Assembly: GCA_021780375.1 (NCBI GenBank)
Contig: JAJXYT010000048.1
Coordinates: forward strand, 1-50,840
Source: a bacterium
Lineage (GTDB): Bacteria; Verrucomicrobiota; Verrucomicrobiia; Limisphaerales; UBA11358
Reading direction: 5' to 3'
DNA length: 50,840 nt
Part shown: positions 8,935-17,183 of the stretch, one piece after another
Layout: every line of letters starts with the position of its first letter
Position numbering within the stretch: the stretch's first letter is position 1
Translations under genes and position numbers: made by a program
Notes under the pieces: generated by a model
The model's input: the letters and a program-made list of their open reading frames with translations, nothing else
Told to the model about the DNA's origin: nothing
Databases searched by the model: none

Positions 8935-9624
8935 ATGAGTTCTACCGTTTCACCGCAATTTTGGGGTTTGCTGCGTCGGCGGACCTGTTGGTTGCCGACC
9001 CTGCGCGGCTGGTTGCTGTTGCTCCTCCTCTTCGGTCCTCTGTTGGTTTTCGGGTTCCGGAATGCGGATGCGTTCCTGGCGGTCAACGATCCCGTGCCGA
9101 ATGGTGTGCTCGTGGTGGAAGGCTGGTCACCCGATTATGCGCTGGAAACCGCCCGGTCGGATGCTCAGCGGAACCCCGATCACAAACTTTATGTCATCGG
9201 CGGGCCGCTGGAACAGGGTGCGCCGCTTTCTGAATACAAGACGTACGCCGAACTTGGCGCTGCGACCCTGCGGCAGATGGGCATGAGCAACGACGCCGTT
9301 CAGGCCGTGCCGGCCCCCTATGTGCGCAAGGATCGCACTTATGCCGCGGCCGTGGCCTTGCGCGACTGGTTCCGCCAACACGGCGGCGTCCCGCAAGCGG
9401 TGAATCTCATCTCGATGGGCGCCCACGCCCGGCGTTCCCGGTTGATGTTCGAAGAAGCGTTCGGCAGCGGCCGCCGGGTGGGAATCATTAACGTTGCCGA
9501 TCGTGATTACGACTCGCGTCAGTGGTGGAAATCCAGCCAGGGCGTCCGGTCGGTGCTGGATGAGCTGATCGCTTATGGCTACGCCCGCTTTTTGTTTTTC
9601 CCATCCGCGGAACAGAGGCCGTGA
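8935..9624 (+). CDS. DUF218 (YdcF/ElyC-like) membrane-anchored protein
   Basis: 229 residues from the ATG at 8935; the frame is open back to 8662, but the ATG at 8935 gives a short cytoplasmic leader followed by one strong transmembrane helix (residues ~20-42, WLLLLLLFGPLLVFGF). The rest is a DUF218-type Rossmann-like domain: VPNGVLVVEGWSPDYALETA, LYVIGGPLEQG, RTYAAAVALRDWF and VNLISMGAHARRSRLMFE. Members such as YdcF, SanA and ElyC are tied to envelope integrity, and the biochemical activity is generally unknown. It stands alone on the plus strand between a gene-poor stretch and a membrane protein gene. Confidence 0.8.
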   Translation: MSSTVSPQFWGLLRRRTCWLPTLRGWLLLLLLFGPLLVFGFRNADAFLAVNDPVPNGVLVVEGWSPDYALETARSDAQRNPDHKLYVIGGPLEQGAPLSEYKTYAELGAATLRQMGMSNDAVQAVPAPYVRKDRTYAAAVALRDWFRQHGGVPQAVNLISMGAHARRSRLMFEEAFGSGRRVGIINVADRDYDSRQWWKSSQGVRSVLDELIAYGYARFLFFPSAEQRP

Positions 9625-9993
9625 GGTTGACCGGGCCCGAGGCGCTGCCGCACACAGGTGCAACGTAGCGCAGCCGTCCCGGCGGTGGGAATTTCACGTT
9701 GAGTTGGATTCGCGCGGCGGGACGCCGCCCAAACCTGCAGGCGGAGACGCCCGCGCCACGATTTTGCCGGGCAACGACGGAACGATATCCTGATCCGTCT
9801 TCGGCTTCATTTCCCGGCAAACCGGGATAGACATCGCGCTTCAAGCATGGCGCAGCGCGAGCGGGAAGACCAACATCTGTTACAAAAACTCATCGACAGG
9901 CCTGGAAGTGGGTAATAAGGTGATTCGGTAACGCTTTAGAAGCGTCCGATATGCACCCCACTTAAACGGTTCGCGGAATCAAGGCGACCAACC
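9625..9993. other. 369-bp intergenic stretch without a recognised gene
   Basis: No supported coding region. The first ~110 bp are GC-rich and resemble the repeat-rich spacers elsewhere in the window; the last ~100 bp are AT-richer and probably hold the promoter of the downstream membrane protein gene. No specific signal was identified. Confidence 0.4.
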
Positions 9994-10698
9994 ATGGATT
10001 TAGTCGCTTCACCTACTGAAATCACGACCAGTGCGACCGATACAGTGCTGGCCATTGAGTGTGTGGTCGTTCTGGTGTGTCTGTGGCGGACTCCGACCGG
10101 CGATCGTTGGAGGATCGGGGTATGGTGTTGGGTCTTCGGCTTGCTGGCGCTGGTATCCGTTCTGGGGTCCGTGGCCCATGGACTGGAGATGCCGTATTCC
10201 TTGCGTGCGGCGCTCTGGAAACCGCTCTACTTGAGTCTGGGACTTCTGGTTGCCCTGTTCCTGGTCGGTGCTTTTTTTGACTGGCGTGGCCGTATCGTCG
10301 CCGGGCGTCTCGTTCCGGGCAGCCTCGGAGTGGGAGCTGTTTTTTTCGGGCTGACTGAATTTCTCGACGGAGGGTTTGTCATTTTTCTCGTGTACGAGGC
10401 GGTGGCGCTGGCCGGCGCGCTGGCCATCTACTCTTTTCTGGCAGCGACACATCGGTTGAAGGGGGCGGGGATCGTGGCGGTGGCAATCTTCCTGAATCTG
10501 GCGGCGGCGGCGGTTCAGGCCAGCAGCCTGTCGGTTACGGTATGGGTTTCCTTCGACCACAATGGCGTGTTTCACCTGATCCAGATGCTGGCGATCGCCG
10601 TATTAGGGCTGGGATTATACCTGGGCCTGAAGCCCGGAGCGCAGCGGGTGAACAACGAATCAAGCGGTGCCGCCAACGGCAGCCAACCGATTTCATGA
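9994..10698 (+). CDS. Polytopic membrane protein of unknown function
   Basis: 234 residues with about seven hydrophobic helices, starting near residues 15-32 (VLAIECVVVLVCLW) and ending with MLAIAVLGLGLYLGL near residue 212. The C-terminal ~20 residues are polar. Each helix pair is separated by short loops, and there is an acidic/aromatic loop FGLTEFLDGGFVIFLVYEA. No catalytic or transporter signature is recognised. Its stop codon overlaps the start of the 46-residue prepilin-like gene (ATGA), so the two are probably translationally coupled. Confidence 0.7.
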   Translation: MDLVASPTEITTSATDTVLAIECVVVLVCLWRTPTGDRWRIGVWCWVFGLLALVSVLGSVAHGLEMPYSLRAALWKPLYLSLGLLVALFLVGAFFDWRGRIVAGRLVPGSLGVGAVFFGLTEFLDGGFVIFLVYEAVALAGALAIYSFLAATHRLKGAGIVAVAIFLNLAAAAVQASSLSVTVWVSFDHNGVFHLIQMLAIAVLGLGLYLGLKPGAQRVNNESSGAANGSQPIS

Positions 10699-10835
10699 TA
10701 CGGAAACGCCGGGTTTTGGGAATGACAATGATGGAGCTGTTGCGCGTCATCGCCATCATTTCCATCCTGGCAGCCATTTATCTGGCCGTGATTACCAAGG
10801 CCTTTGTCCACGTTAAAAAGTTTCTCGGAAAATAG
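10695..10835 (+). CDS. 46-residue prepilin-like mini-protein
   Basis: The start ATG overlaps the preceding stop (ATGA at 10695-10698). The product begins with a basic leader (MIRKRRVLG), then MTMMELLRVIAIISILAAI, which matches the type IV prepilin/pseudopilin N-terminal motif: Gly before the cleavage site, Glu at mature position 5 and a ~20-residue hydrophobic helix. A stop follows after only 46 codons, so the globular pilin domain is missing. Type II secretion pseudopilins and Verrucomicrobia prepilins are normally 120-250 residues. It may be a real mini-pilin, a membrane peptide using the pilin leader, or a truncated pilin gene. Coupling to the upstream membrane protein favours real translation. 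Confidence 0.6.
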   Translation: MIRKRRVLGMTMMELLRVIAIISILAAIYLAVITKAFVHVKKFLGK

Positions 10836-10932
10836 ACTGCTTTGAGGTAAACCGGATGTCATGCCCGACGATTCAGAATTGACATCGCCGCCCCGGCGTG
10901 GCTCAGTTGAAACGTCAGGCCGGAATCCGATC

Positions 10933-11364
10933 ATGAGTGAACTGCCTCCACTGCCCAGAGACCAGCGCAAGATCGATGCAAACCACCTGGACATCCTCTC
11001 GATTTTTCATTTCGTCGGGGCCGGTCTGGCGCTGTTGGGCATCCTGTTTTTGCTGGCCCATTACGCCATGATGCACGCTTTCTTTGCGAACCCGAAATTT
11101 TGGCAGGACCAAAAGCAGACGCCGCCGCCGGCGGAATTGTTCGCGATCTTCAAGTGGTTCTATCTGGTGTTCGGCGCGTGGTTCCTGGCGTCGGGAGTTT
11201 TGAATGTGATTTCAGGTTTTTGTCTCCGGGCCAGAAAGCATCGAACCTTTTCACTCGTTGTCGGTGGCATCAACTGCCTGCACGTCCCGCTGGGAACGGT
11301 GCTGGGCGTATTCACCATCATCATTCTCATCCGTGATTCCGTTCGCGGGTTGTATGAACCTTAA
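10933..11364 (+). CDS. Small membrane protein, conserved hypothetical
   Basis: 143 residues from the ATG at 10933; the frame is open from 10861 but the upstream part is polar and Arg-rich and less likely to be coding. A polar N-terminus (SELPPLPRDQRKIDANHLDILSIF) leads into three hydrophobic helices: about residues 23-45, 70-93 and 108-130. The motif DILSIFHFVGAGLALLGI and the segment FSLVVGGINCLHVPLGT are of a type seen repeatedly in Verrucomicrobia and Planctomycetes hypothetical proteins. No enzymatic residues are evident. Function unknown. Confidence 0.7.
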   Translation: MSELPPLPRDQRKIDANHLDILSIFHFVGAGLALLGILFLLAHYAMMHAFFANPKFWQDQKQTPPPAELFAIFKWFYLVFGAWFLASGVLNVISGFCLRARKHRTFSLVVGGINCLHVPLGTVLGVFTIIILIRDSVRGLYEP

Positions 11365-11429
11365 TAGCACACCGGCCCGTGCAGGGACGAACGGGCAAAA
11401 CGGCTGAGCCATGAGATTTGAGCGTCGGA

Positions 11430-13337
11430 CTATTTCTGCATCTCAAACACTTCGTAACTGTGTGGCAGCAGATGGACGTTGAACGATTCACGGTTTTCAC
11501 CGAGAGACTGCTGTTGTCCAAAGCCCCACGGATGTTCCGGCGTCTGGCCGATAATGTCTTCATCAGTGACCAGGTTTCGCAATTTGGTATAATCGCCAAG
11601 CACGGAAATCTTCACGTCGGTTTCCGTCGGCAAAAAGGATTCCACGATAAACATATGGTTATCATAGGCGAACAGCGCGACCTGGCTGGGGCCGTCGCAA
11701 CGAACGGGGAAATCGCGCAGCAGATAGCTTTTGAGCGCGCTCGTGACGGCAGGCGGCAGCCGGTATAAATCGGCAAAGTTGTCGGGTATCGTCAGGACAT
11801 AGAGCACACCCTTGGAATAGCGATCCATGAGCAAGAGCGGACAGGCGCCGCCGTTGGACACGGCGCGCACCAGCGGCCAGGCGTCATTGGTCAGAAATTC
11901 TATCACCGGCAGCAGGATGGCCGCATTCGGGTCGTTGCCGAGGTCGGCCCCGTTGCCGGCGCCGAACCCGCCGTAAAACTCGCGCGCGAGCAGCTTGCGG
12001 TCGGTGTAGCGCAGTTCCACGACGTCGTTGATGCCCCGGTCTTGCAGCGCGTGAAGCAGGCCGGAAGTGATGACGACGGATTTGCCGGCGACGAGTTGCC
12101 CTTTGATTTTGGCGACAATGTCGGGATCGAACTTCGCGGACTCAGTGAGCAGCACGAGGTCCGCGTTGGTGGGGAAAAACGGGTACAGCTCAATCGGGAT
12201 GCCAATCATGCCGAGATAATTGTGCAGAAAATCTTCGCCGCTGGATTGATAGGGTTTGTAGCTGGCGATGCCCATCGGGTTGCCCAGCCGGCCGAGGAAG
12301 GGATCCAATTGTTTCAGGCTGTAACTGGCGACAGACGCGATGGTGGGATTCGTCAAACCGGCCGGATGATGGGCCTCAAAATCCGCCAGCATCCGGTGGT
12401 AGTCGAAACTCGTGTGCAGGTTTTGCCACGCCTCGCGGTCGCCCGGCACGATGGGCCGGCTCATCGCCGACCATTCGAACAGCATGATTTGCGGCGCCTT
12501 GGCAAACAGGGTATCCCAAAGTTGCTCGGCATAGCGGTCAAGGTACCGGATGCTGTAGGTGTCCACCCAGCCGCCGCCGTTGCGGCCGGGGGCGATGTTG
12601 TCAAAGTACCGGATGATTTCGTAACTCTCGTATTGCTGCAAAAGCTGGTCGGTGATGACGGGGTCGCGCGTTTCCGTGCCGGTGTAGATGCCGTCGAACA
12701 GTTTGGGCTCCCGGTCAAGGTCGTAGCCGAGCCCCTGGAAGTGCTCGTACCAGTTGGGGAATTTAATCACAAGCTTGACCCTGGGATTAACCGCGCGCGC
12801 CGGTTTGATGATCAGGTTTTCCGCCGCGTCATCCATCAACGCGAGCCGGAACTGCGTCCAGGTGTTCGTCCCCTTGGCGGCGATGTCCGAATCGGTCTTG
12901 GTGTTTACAAAGAAAAAGTCGTCCTGGATCACTTCATCGAAATGCCGCGCCGCGAGTTCCGCCGCGTGTCGGATGAACTCCCGGTCCTGCGGGTTGGTGT
13001 AACAAAACGATTTAAACTGGCCAAAGCCACCGTCGGACAGCGCCATGCCGCCCGCCACGCGCACGCCGTGGTCGAGGAAGAATCTTTTGACCCGTTCCAG
13101 CAGTTCGTCGCTTGCCAGGTCGCGGTTGCGCTGCACTTCGATATAGACCTTGTCCACCTTTAATTGGGCGCTGATGCGGTCCCAGTCATCCTGCAACTTT
13201 TGCGGATTCTCAAAACTGCGCACCACACCCACCGGAATGTAAATGGCCACGTCGAAGTTGGTATAATTGCCGGCCCGGCAGCAAAAGGACGGCAGGAGGA
13301 GGGAGGCAAAGATAATGGACAATACTCTGGCATTCAT
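11430..13337 (-). CDS. Large secreted protein, putative TIM-barrel glycosidase-like, function unknown
   Basis: 635 residues from the ATG at 13337, chosen because it directly precedes a typical signal peptide (LSIIFASLLLPSFCCRAG). The N-terminal half has features of a (beta/alpha)8 barrel: FDVAIYIPVGVV, DKVYIEVQRNRD, FDEVIQDDFFF (an Asp pair at a strand end, a possible active site), VKLVIKFPNWYEHF, and ETRDPVITDQLLQQY. The C-terminal part has a Rossmann-like segment (KGQLVAGKSVVITSGLLHAL) and a beta-rich tail. The layout resembles large secreted glycosidase-like hypothetical proteins, but no family was recognised with certainty. It is transcribed divergently from the dehydrogenase gene, with a 102-bp shared promoter region. 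Confidence 0.75.
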   Translation of the reverse strand: MNARVLSIIFASLLLPSFCCRAGNYTNFDVAIYIPVGVVRSFENPQKLQDDWDRISAQLKVDKVYIEVQRNRDLASDELLERVKRFFLDHGVRVAGGMALSDGGFGQFKSFCYTNPQDREFIRHAAELAARHFDEVIQDDFFFVNTKTDSDIAAKGTNTWTQFRLALMDDAAENLIIKPARAVNPRVKLVIKFPNWYEHFQGLGYDLDREPKLFDGIYTGTETRDPVITDQLLQQYESYEIIRYFDNIAPGRNGGGWVDTYSIRYLDRYAEQLWDTLFAKAPQIMLFEWSAMSRPIVPGDREAWQNLHTSFDYHRMLADFEAHHPAGLTNPTIASVASYSLKQLDPFLGRLGNPMGIASYKPYQSSGEDFLHNYLGMIGIPIELYPFFPTNADLVLLTESAKFDPDIVAKIKGQLVAGKSVVITSGLLHALQDRGINDVVELRYTDRKLLAREFYGGFGAGNGADLGNDPNAAILLPVIEFLTNDAWPLVRAVSNGGACPLLLMDRYSKGVLYVLTIPDNFADLYRLPPAVTSALKSYLLRDFPVRCDGPSQVALFAYDNHMFIVESFLPTETDVKISVLGDYTKLRNLVTDEDIIGQTPEHPWGFGQQQSLGENRESFNVHLLPHSYEVFEMQK

Positions 13338-13439
13338 AAGTCTGCGTTTGGTGAAAGTAGGGGGGATGCGTGGAAGCCGCACGCGCAAAAATTAGTGACA
13401 AGGTTATCACACTTTCACCTTGAACAAAGCCGGTGCCGG

Positions 13440-14258
13440 ATGAAGATTGCGCGCGTGAGTTTGCTGAAAAACAGATGGATATTGATTACCGGGGCGTCCT
13501 CCGGATTCGGCGCGGCGGCGGCGCGGGCATTTGGCGGGGCAGGCGCAAAACTGCTTCTGGGCGCGCGGCGCATGGAGCGGTTGCAGCAGGTCGCGGCGGA
13601 AGCGAAGAAAGCCGGGGCAGGGGAGGCACTCTTTCATGAACTGGACGTGAGCAAAACTTCCAGTGTGGAAGCGTTCATGGGTTGGACGAAACAGAAAATC
13701 GGAGGGCAGAAGTCCGCAGTCGGAGGTGTGCAGGTTTTAATCAACAATGCCGGAGGGGCGCACGGTTTGGATACGGTGGCTGAGGGAAAGGACGCGGATT
13801 GGGAGGCGATGATGCAATCGAACGTGCTGGGCGTGCTGCGGGTGACGCGCGCGGCGCTGCCGTTGATGCCGCGCGACGCCGGGGCGAGCATCATCAACAT
13901 CGGTTCGGTGGCCGGCCGGCAGGCTTACGAGGGCGGCGCGGTTTATGGCGCGGCCAAAGCGGGCGAATTGCATATCGCGCGCACGCTGCGCTTTGAATTG
14001 CTGGGTACAGGGATACGGGTCACCTCGGTGGATCCCGGCCTGGCGAAAACGGAATTTTCGCTGGTGCGGTTCAAGGGCGATAGCGCGCGGGCGGACAAAG
14101 TTTATGAAGGCACGAAGCCGCTGCTCGCGGAAGATATTGCGGAAATCCTGATTTGGATTGCCAGCCGCCCGCCGCACGTGAACATTGACGAACTGGTTGT
14201 CAAGCCGGTGGACCAGGCGGCGGTAGGAAAGGTATTTCGCAGGATAGCAGTTAAATAA
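13440..14258 (+). CDS. Short-chain dehydrogenase/reductase, YdfG-like
   Basis: 272 residues from the ATG at 13440. A classical SDR: the NAD(P) site TGASSGFGAAAARAF at about residues 18-32, NNAGG near residue 100, a catalytic Ser in IINIGSVAGRQAYEGG, the YxxxK pair in VYGAAKAGE, and DPGLAKTEFSLVRFKGD, which is typical of the YdfG/3-hydroxy acid dehydrogenase subgroup. A cytoplasmic NADP-dependent oxidoreductase is expected, with serine, 3-hydroxypropionate or malonic semialdehyde as possible substrates by family. A short insertion (QKIGGQKSAVGGVQ) in the middle is slightly unusual for the family. Confidence 0.9.
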   Translation: MKIARVSLLKNRWILITGASSGFGAAAARAFGGAGAKLLLGARRMERLQQVAAEAKKAGAGEALFHELDVSKTSSVEAFMGWTKQKIGGQKSAVGGVQVLINNAGGAHGLDTVAEGKDADWEAMMQSNVLGVLRVTRAALPLMPRDAGASIINIGSVAGRQAYEGGAVYGAAKAGELHIARTLRFELLGTGIRVTSVDPGLAKTEFSLVRFKGDSARADKVYEGTKPLLAEDIAEILIWIASRPPHVNIDELVVKPVDQAAVGKVFRRIAVK

Positions 14259-14338
14259 GTGACCGGTTAAAGGAGTCAAATGGAGATTGTTTCTCGGGGC
14301 ACTTATTTAACCGATCACTCATTTAACTCATTGAACCG
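14259..14338. repeat. TTAAAT-type AT-rich palindromic repeat between convergent genes
   Basis: This 80-bp spacer contains GACCGGTTAAAGGAGTCAAA near its left end and the roughly inverse ACTTATTTAACCGATCACTC near its right end, so it can fold on itself. A related sequence occurs at 35697-35792. It lies between the convergent dehydrogenase and LptF/G genes and may act as a bidirectional terminator. Confidence 0.55.
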
Positions 14339-15514
14339 TCATATTCCCCGGTTGGCGCGCCAGAGCAGGACGGCGCCGACAGCCTGGAAGATGAAGTTGG
14401 GCAGCCAGAAAATCAGGTGCGGGGCAAATTCAGGGCGGGCGGAAAGCGATTCGCCCAGCATGATGAAGGCGTAATAGATCAACACGAGGATCAACGCCAT
14501 GGCGATGCCGACGTTCGTCTCGCGGCGGTGGACGCGGATGCCAAGCGGGATGCCGATGAGCGTGAAACTGAAGCACGCAAATGAAAACGCCACCTGCCGG
14601 TGCATTTCCACCCGAAGCGGTTCCGTCAAGTCTTCCCGTTGTTTCTGCGCTTCCTGGGATTGCATCGGACGTCCGTCCGGACCCACTTCGTCCAGTTCCG
14701 GTGGCAAACTGAGTTTCCGGTTCAAATCGTCCAGTTCATTCTGCAGTTGCCAGAACGTCATGTCGCTGATGGCCGGATGGTAGGCGGGCTTGTCCGTGGA
14801 CGGGAGTTGGTAGGTGTACGAGGACCATCCCTTAAAGAAATTGATCGTCGAGCTGCCGTTCGGGTTGATCTTCACCGTTTGGGCGTTTAACAACTCGAGC
14901 ATCAGCGCCTTGTTTTGCGCGTCCACCTTCAACCGTCCCTGCGGCGCGCGAATGGTGGTGGCGACATTGGTTCCATGCTGCAGCACAAAAACTATCACGT
15001 CCTTTAAATCGCCGCGGTGGTTTTGATCCACGTAAACAATATAACCGGGGATGTCGCGGATGAACTGTCGTTCGGGCAGTTGGAACCGCGCCAGATCCGC
15101 CCGCGCGCGGAAGGTCAGTTCCTTGAACGCCACGCGCGAACGCGGCCCCAAATCCATGTTGATCCACGCGCTGAGGCCGCAGCAGAACAGGCTCAGGAGC
15201 AAAACCGGCGTGACGAGCGAAAGCAGACTGATGCCGCTGGCGCGCGCGGCGGTGAGTTCCTGGTCGGCGCTGAACCGGCCGAAGACGAGCAGCGTGGCCG
15301 TCAGCAGGCCCATGGGCAGCGCATAGACCCAGAAAAACGGAATCAACAGGCCAATCGCCTCCAGCACCGTGCCGGGCCGCACCTGGCCGCTGATGAGCAA
15401 GGGAAGGATTTCCTTGAGTCCATCGCCAATCAGCAACACGAAAGTGAATACCGCCATGCCCAGTAACAAGGAGGCGAGTACCTGGCGGGTCAGGTATGCG
15501 TGCAGTGTTTTCAT
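14339..15514 (-). CDS. LptF/LptG family lipopolysaccharide export permease
   Basis: 391 residues, YjgP/YjgQ family. The N-terminus has MKTLHAYLTRQVLASLLLGM followed by helices 1-3 (about residues 12-35, 55-80, 95-118), a large periplasmic beta-jellyroll (about residues 120-290) containing IRDIPGYIVYVDQNHRGDL, and three C-terminal helices. EALVPFF-type segments appear as LLIPFFWVYALPMGLLTATL, and GRFSADQELTAARASGISL matches the conserved coupling helix. In the cell it would pair with a second LptF/G-type protein and the LptB ATPase to move LPS from the inner membrane to the Lpt bridge. No lpt partner gene is adjacent, so whether it is LptF or LptG is not resolved. Confidence 0.88.
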   Translation of the reverse strand: MKTLHAYLTRQVLASLLLGMAVFTFVLLIGDGLKEILPLLISGQVRPGTVLEAIGLLIPFFWVYALPMGLLTATLLVFGRFSADQELTAARASGISLLSLVTPVLLLSLFCCGLSAWINMDLGPRSRVAFKELTFRARADLARFQLPERQFIRDIPGYIVYVDQNHRGDLKDVIVFVLQHGTNVATTIRAPQGRLKVDAQNKALMLELLNAQTVKINPNGSSTINFFKGWSSYTYQLPSTDKPAYHPAISDMTFWQLQNELDDLNRKLSLPPELDEVGPDGRPMQSQEAQKQREDLTEPLRVEMHRQVAFSFACFSFTLIGIPLGIRVHRRETNVGIAMALILVLIYYAFIMLGESLSARPEFAPHLIFWLPNFIFQAVGAVLLWRANRGI

Positions 15515-15589
15515 TTTGTCCGGCGGACCGGCCCAACCCTAAAGCCAAGCCGTAAAATGCGAAATGTCAAAATGAAATGAAATGTCTTT

Positions 15590-15905
15590 TGGGCAGTGCC
15601 CTCATTTGGCGGAGCGCGGTTGTGCGCGCCGCGTCAGCCGCAGCGTGTCGAAAATGCTGCGGCTGGTCTTCGACGCCGCCGCACTCCAGAAATTTCAAAT
15701 CAGGGCGCCACCGACTTCGGAAAGCGCTCCATCCGGCGGGTGTCCGGATTTCAAAAGTCGGGCAGGGCGGGCAGTCCTCTGCCCGTCGGCAGTGGAGTGA
15801 GGCTGCCGACGAGCCGGCTTCAGCGCGCCCGGGCGAAGTGGCGGCGGCTCGCGCGGACACCCGCTCCACCAAAGGACAGCAGCGCGCATGGAATGGCGCG
15901 CCCTT
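15590..15905. repeat. GC-rich palindromic repeat cluster, no gene
   Basis: Open frames exist in several phases but none has protein-like composition. The stretch contains a GGAGCGCGGTTGTGCGC-type repeat near 15612, a GGGTGTCCG/CGGACACCC inverted pair (about 15738 and 15856), and one copy of the GGGCAGGGCGGGCAG repeat at about 15762-15795, also seen near 24771 and 34605. These look like nested small non-autonomous elements. The cluster lies just upstream of the fluoride riboswitch. Confidence 0.6.
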
Positions 15906-15969
15906 CCCAAACCCAGGCGCGTTAAAAAATTGCTTGCGGCGAAGGCCGGTTGACGGTTTATTACCGGCC

Positions 15970-16063
15970 GGCAATGGTGTTTGCCTTCCCAAAAAGGGAA
16001 AACTGCCTGGCCATTTCAGGGCTAATAACTCCTACCGAGACGAAACGTGTCGGTAGTTTTTTT
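15970..16063 (+). promoter_or_regulatory. Fluoride (crcB) riboswitch A, upstream of the Ehr operon
   Basis: The aptamer matches the crcB motif element by element. P1 is GGCAA/TTGCC enclosing the pseudoknot loop (GGCAATGGTGTTTGCC, 15970-15985). An extra small hairpin (TTCCC/GGGAA) follows, then AAAACTGCC, and the conserved 3' half GGGCTAATAACTCCTACC ends near 16036. The loop GGTGTT can pair with AACTCC to form the pseudoknot, with one U-U mismatch. The 3' end of the aptamer is also the start of an intrinsic terminator, so fluoride binding should block termination and turn expression on, as in characterised examples. The next ATG (16064) begins a fluC remnant, which strongly supports the assignment. 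Formate-hydrogenlyase-like operons are known to be among the genes associated with this motif. Confidence 0.9.
16032..16063 (+). terminator. Intrinsic terminator of riboswitch A
   Basis: The stem CTACCGA/TCGGTAG is extended by ACG/CGT across a G-G mismatch and is followed by seven T residues (16057-16063). The 5' arm overlaps the 3' strand of the aptamer, the standard arrangement of an ON-type fluoride switch. Confidence 0.85.
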
Positions 16064-16216
16064 ATGCTCAACCACATATTAGTCGGCGCCGGCAGCGCGG
16101 CGGGCGGCATCTCACCCTTCCGGACTTCCCGCTTCATTGTCAATCGTTTCAGCCGACCGCTTCCATTCGGCGCGCTGTTTGGCAATCTCATCTCCGCGTG
16201 CAAACCGGGAAGTTGA
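16064..16216 (+). pseudogene. crcB: fluC (crcB) fluoride channel, N-terminal remnant
   Basis: A 50-codon frame starts immediately after the riboswitch terminator. Its product begins MLNHILVGAGSAAGG and later has LPFGALFGNLISA, matching the first helix and the (F/P)FGTLxxN segment of FluC fluoride channels. The family is about 110-130 residues with four helices; this one stops after ~50, so helices 3 and 4 are missing, and the intervening part (ISPFRTSRFIVNRFSR) is degraded compared with the usual GAxxRYxxS motif. It cannot form a dual-topology channel on its own. The stop lies 10 bp before the first Ehr gene. This suggests that a deletion or decay left the fluoride switch controlling the Ehr operon, or that a crcB-ehr arrangement has lost crcB. 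Confidence 0.7.
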
Positions 16217-16226
16217 ATAGTTGAAT

Positions 16227-17177
16227 ATGTTGAACCACATTCTTTTCAACCTGATTCAAGTGCTGGTGGTCATGGCCTTCGCGCCGCTGGCTTCCGGCGT
16301 GACTACGCGGCTCAAGGAGATGATTCAGTCCAAACGCGGGCCGGGCATCTTCCAGCCATATCGCGATTTATGGAAGCTGTTTCACAAGGATGAAATCGTG
16401 TCGGAAGACAGCTCATGGATTTTCCGGTTCACGCCCTACATCGTTTTCGTCACGCCGATTTTTGTGACGCTGCTGATTCCGGTGCTGACGAATTACCCGC
16501 TCTTTTTCGCGTTCATGGGCGACATGCTGGGCGCGGGATTCATCCTGGCACTGGGCGGTTTCTTCGCCACGCTGGCGGCGATTGACACGGCGAATCCCTA
16601 CGGCCCGGTCGGCGCCAGCCGCACGCGCATGGTGGGCTTTCTGGCCGAGCCGGTGTTCATGATTGTCTTTTTCACCGTCTCGTTTGTCGCCGGTTCGACG
16701 ATTCCCTACATCGTTCAGGAAAAATGGGTGACGCCGCTGGCGAATTTCTTCCTGCCGTCGCACGTGCTGTTGGTGCTGGCCTTTCTCATGTTGATTCTGG
16801 CCGAAGGCGGGCGCATTCCGGTGGACAATCCCACCGGCCATTTTGAGCTGGCGATGATTGACGAATCCAGATTCCTCGAATACTCGGGTCGCGGCTTCGC
16901 GCTGATGAAATGGGGCGGTCAGATGAAGTTCTTTGTGCTGATGATTGTGTTTCTCAACGTGCTGCTGACGCCGTGGGGGTTGGCGGGCGACCAGACTTTA
17001 AGCGCCGTGCTGCTGGCCATTCCATTCGTGCTGTTCAAGATTTTCTGCTTTCTGCTCGTGCTGGTCGTCATCGAATCGTCGCTGTCCAAGCTCCGGCTCT
17101 TCCGCATTGCCGAATTTTTGGGCGCGGCCTTCATCACTTCCGTGGCCGCGATGATCATGCAGGTCTTTTTGCCTTAA
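16227..17177 (+). CDS. hyfC: HyfC/NuoH-like membrane subunit of an Ehr-type complex
   Basis: 316 residues from the ATG at 16227; a TTG six bases upstream is less likely. About eight transmembrane helices. It has NuoH/HycD family signatures: SKRGPGIFQPYRDLWKLF at about residues 35-53, the charged loop LAEGGRIPVDNPTGHFELAM (about residues 192-211) and YSGRGFALMKWGGQMKFF. NuoH-like subunits sit at the junction of the hydrophilic arm and the membrane arm and carry the conserved acidic residues of the coupling channel; these are kept. First intact gene after the fluoride riboswitch and fluC remnant, followed by hyfE after 6 bp. Confidence 0.92.
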   Translation: MLNHILFNLIQVLVVMAFAPLASGVTTRLKEMIQSKRGPGIFQPYRDLWKLFHKDEIVSEDSSWIFRFTPYIVFVTPIFVTLLIPVLTNYPLFFAFMGDMLGAGFILALGGFFATLAAIDTANPYGPVGASRTRMVGFLAEPVFMIVFFTVSFVAGSTIPYIVQEKWVTPLANFFLPSHVLLVLAFLMLILAEGGRIPVDNPTGHFELAMIDESRFLEYSGRGFALMKWGGQMKFFVLMIVFLNVLLTPWGLAGDQTLSAVLLAIPFVLFKIFCFLLVLVVIESSLSKLRLFRIAEFLGAAFITSVAAMIMQVFLP

Positions 17178-17183
17178 CAACAA

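Noticed and set aside
12042..13163. 373-codon plus-strand open frame
   Set aside because: Antisense to the 635-residue secreted protein, with shadow-like composition.
15577..16056. Several open frames of 70-159 codons upstream of hyfC
   Set aside because: They lie in GC-rich palindromic repeats and the fluoride riboswitch, and no frame has a protein-like pattern except the fluC remnant.
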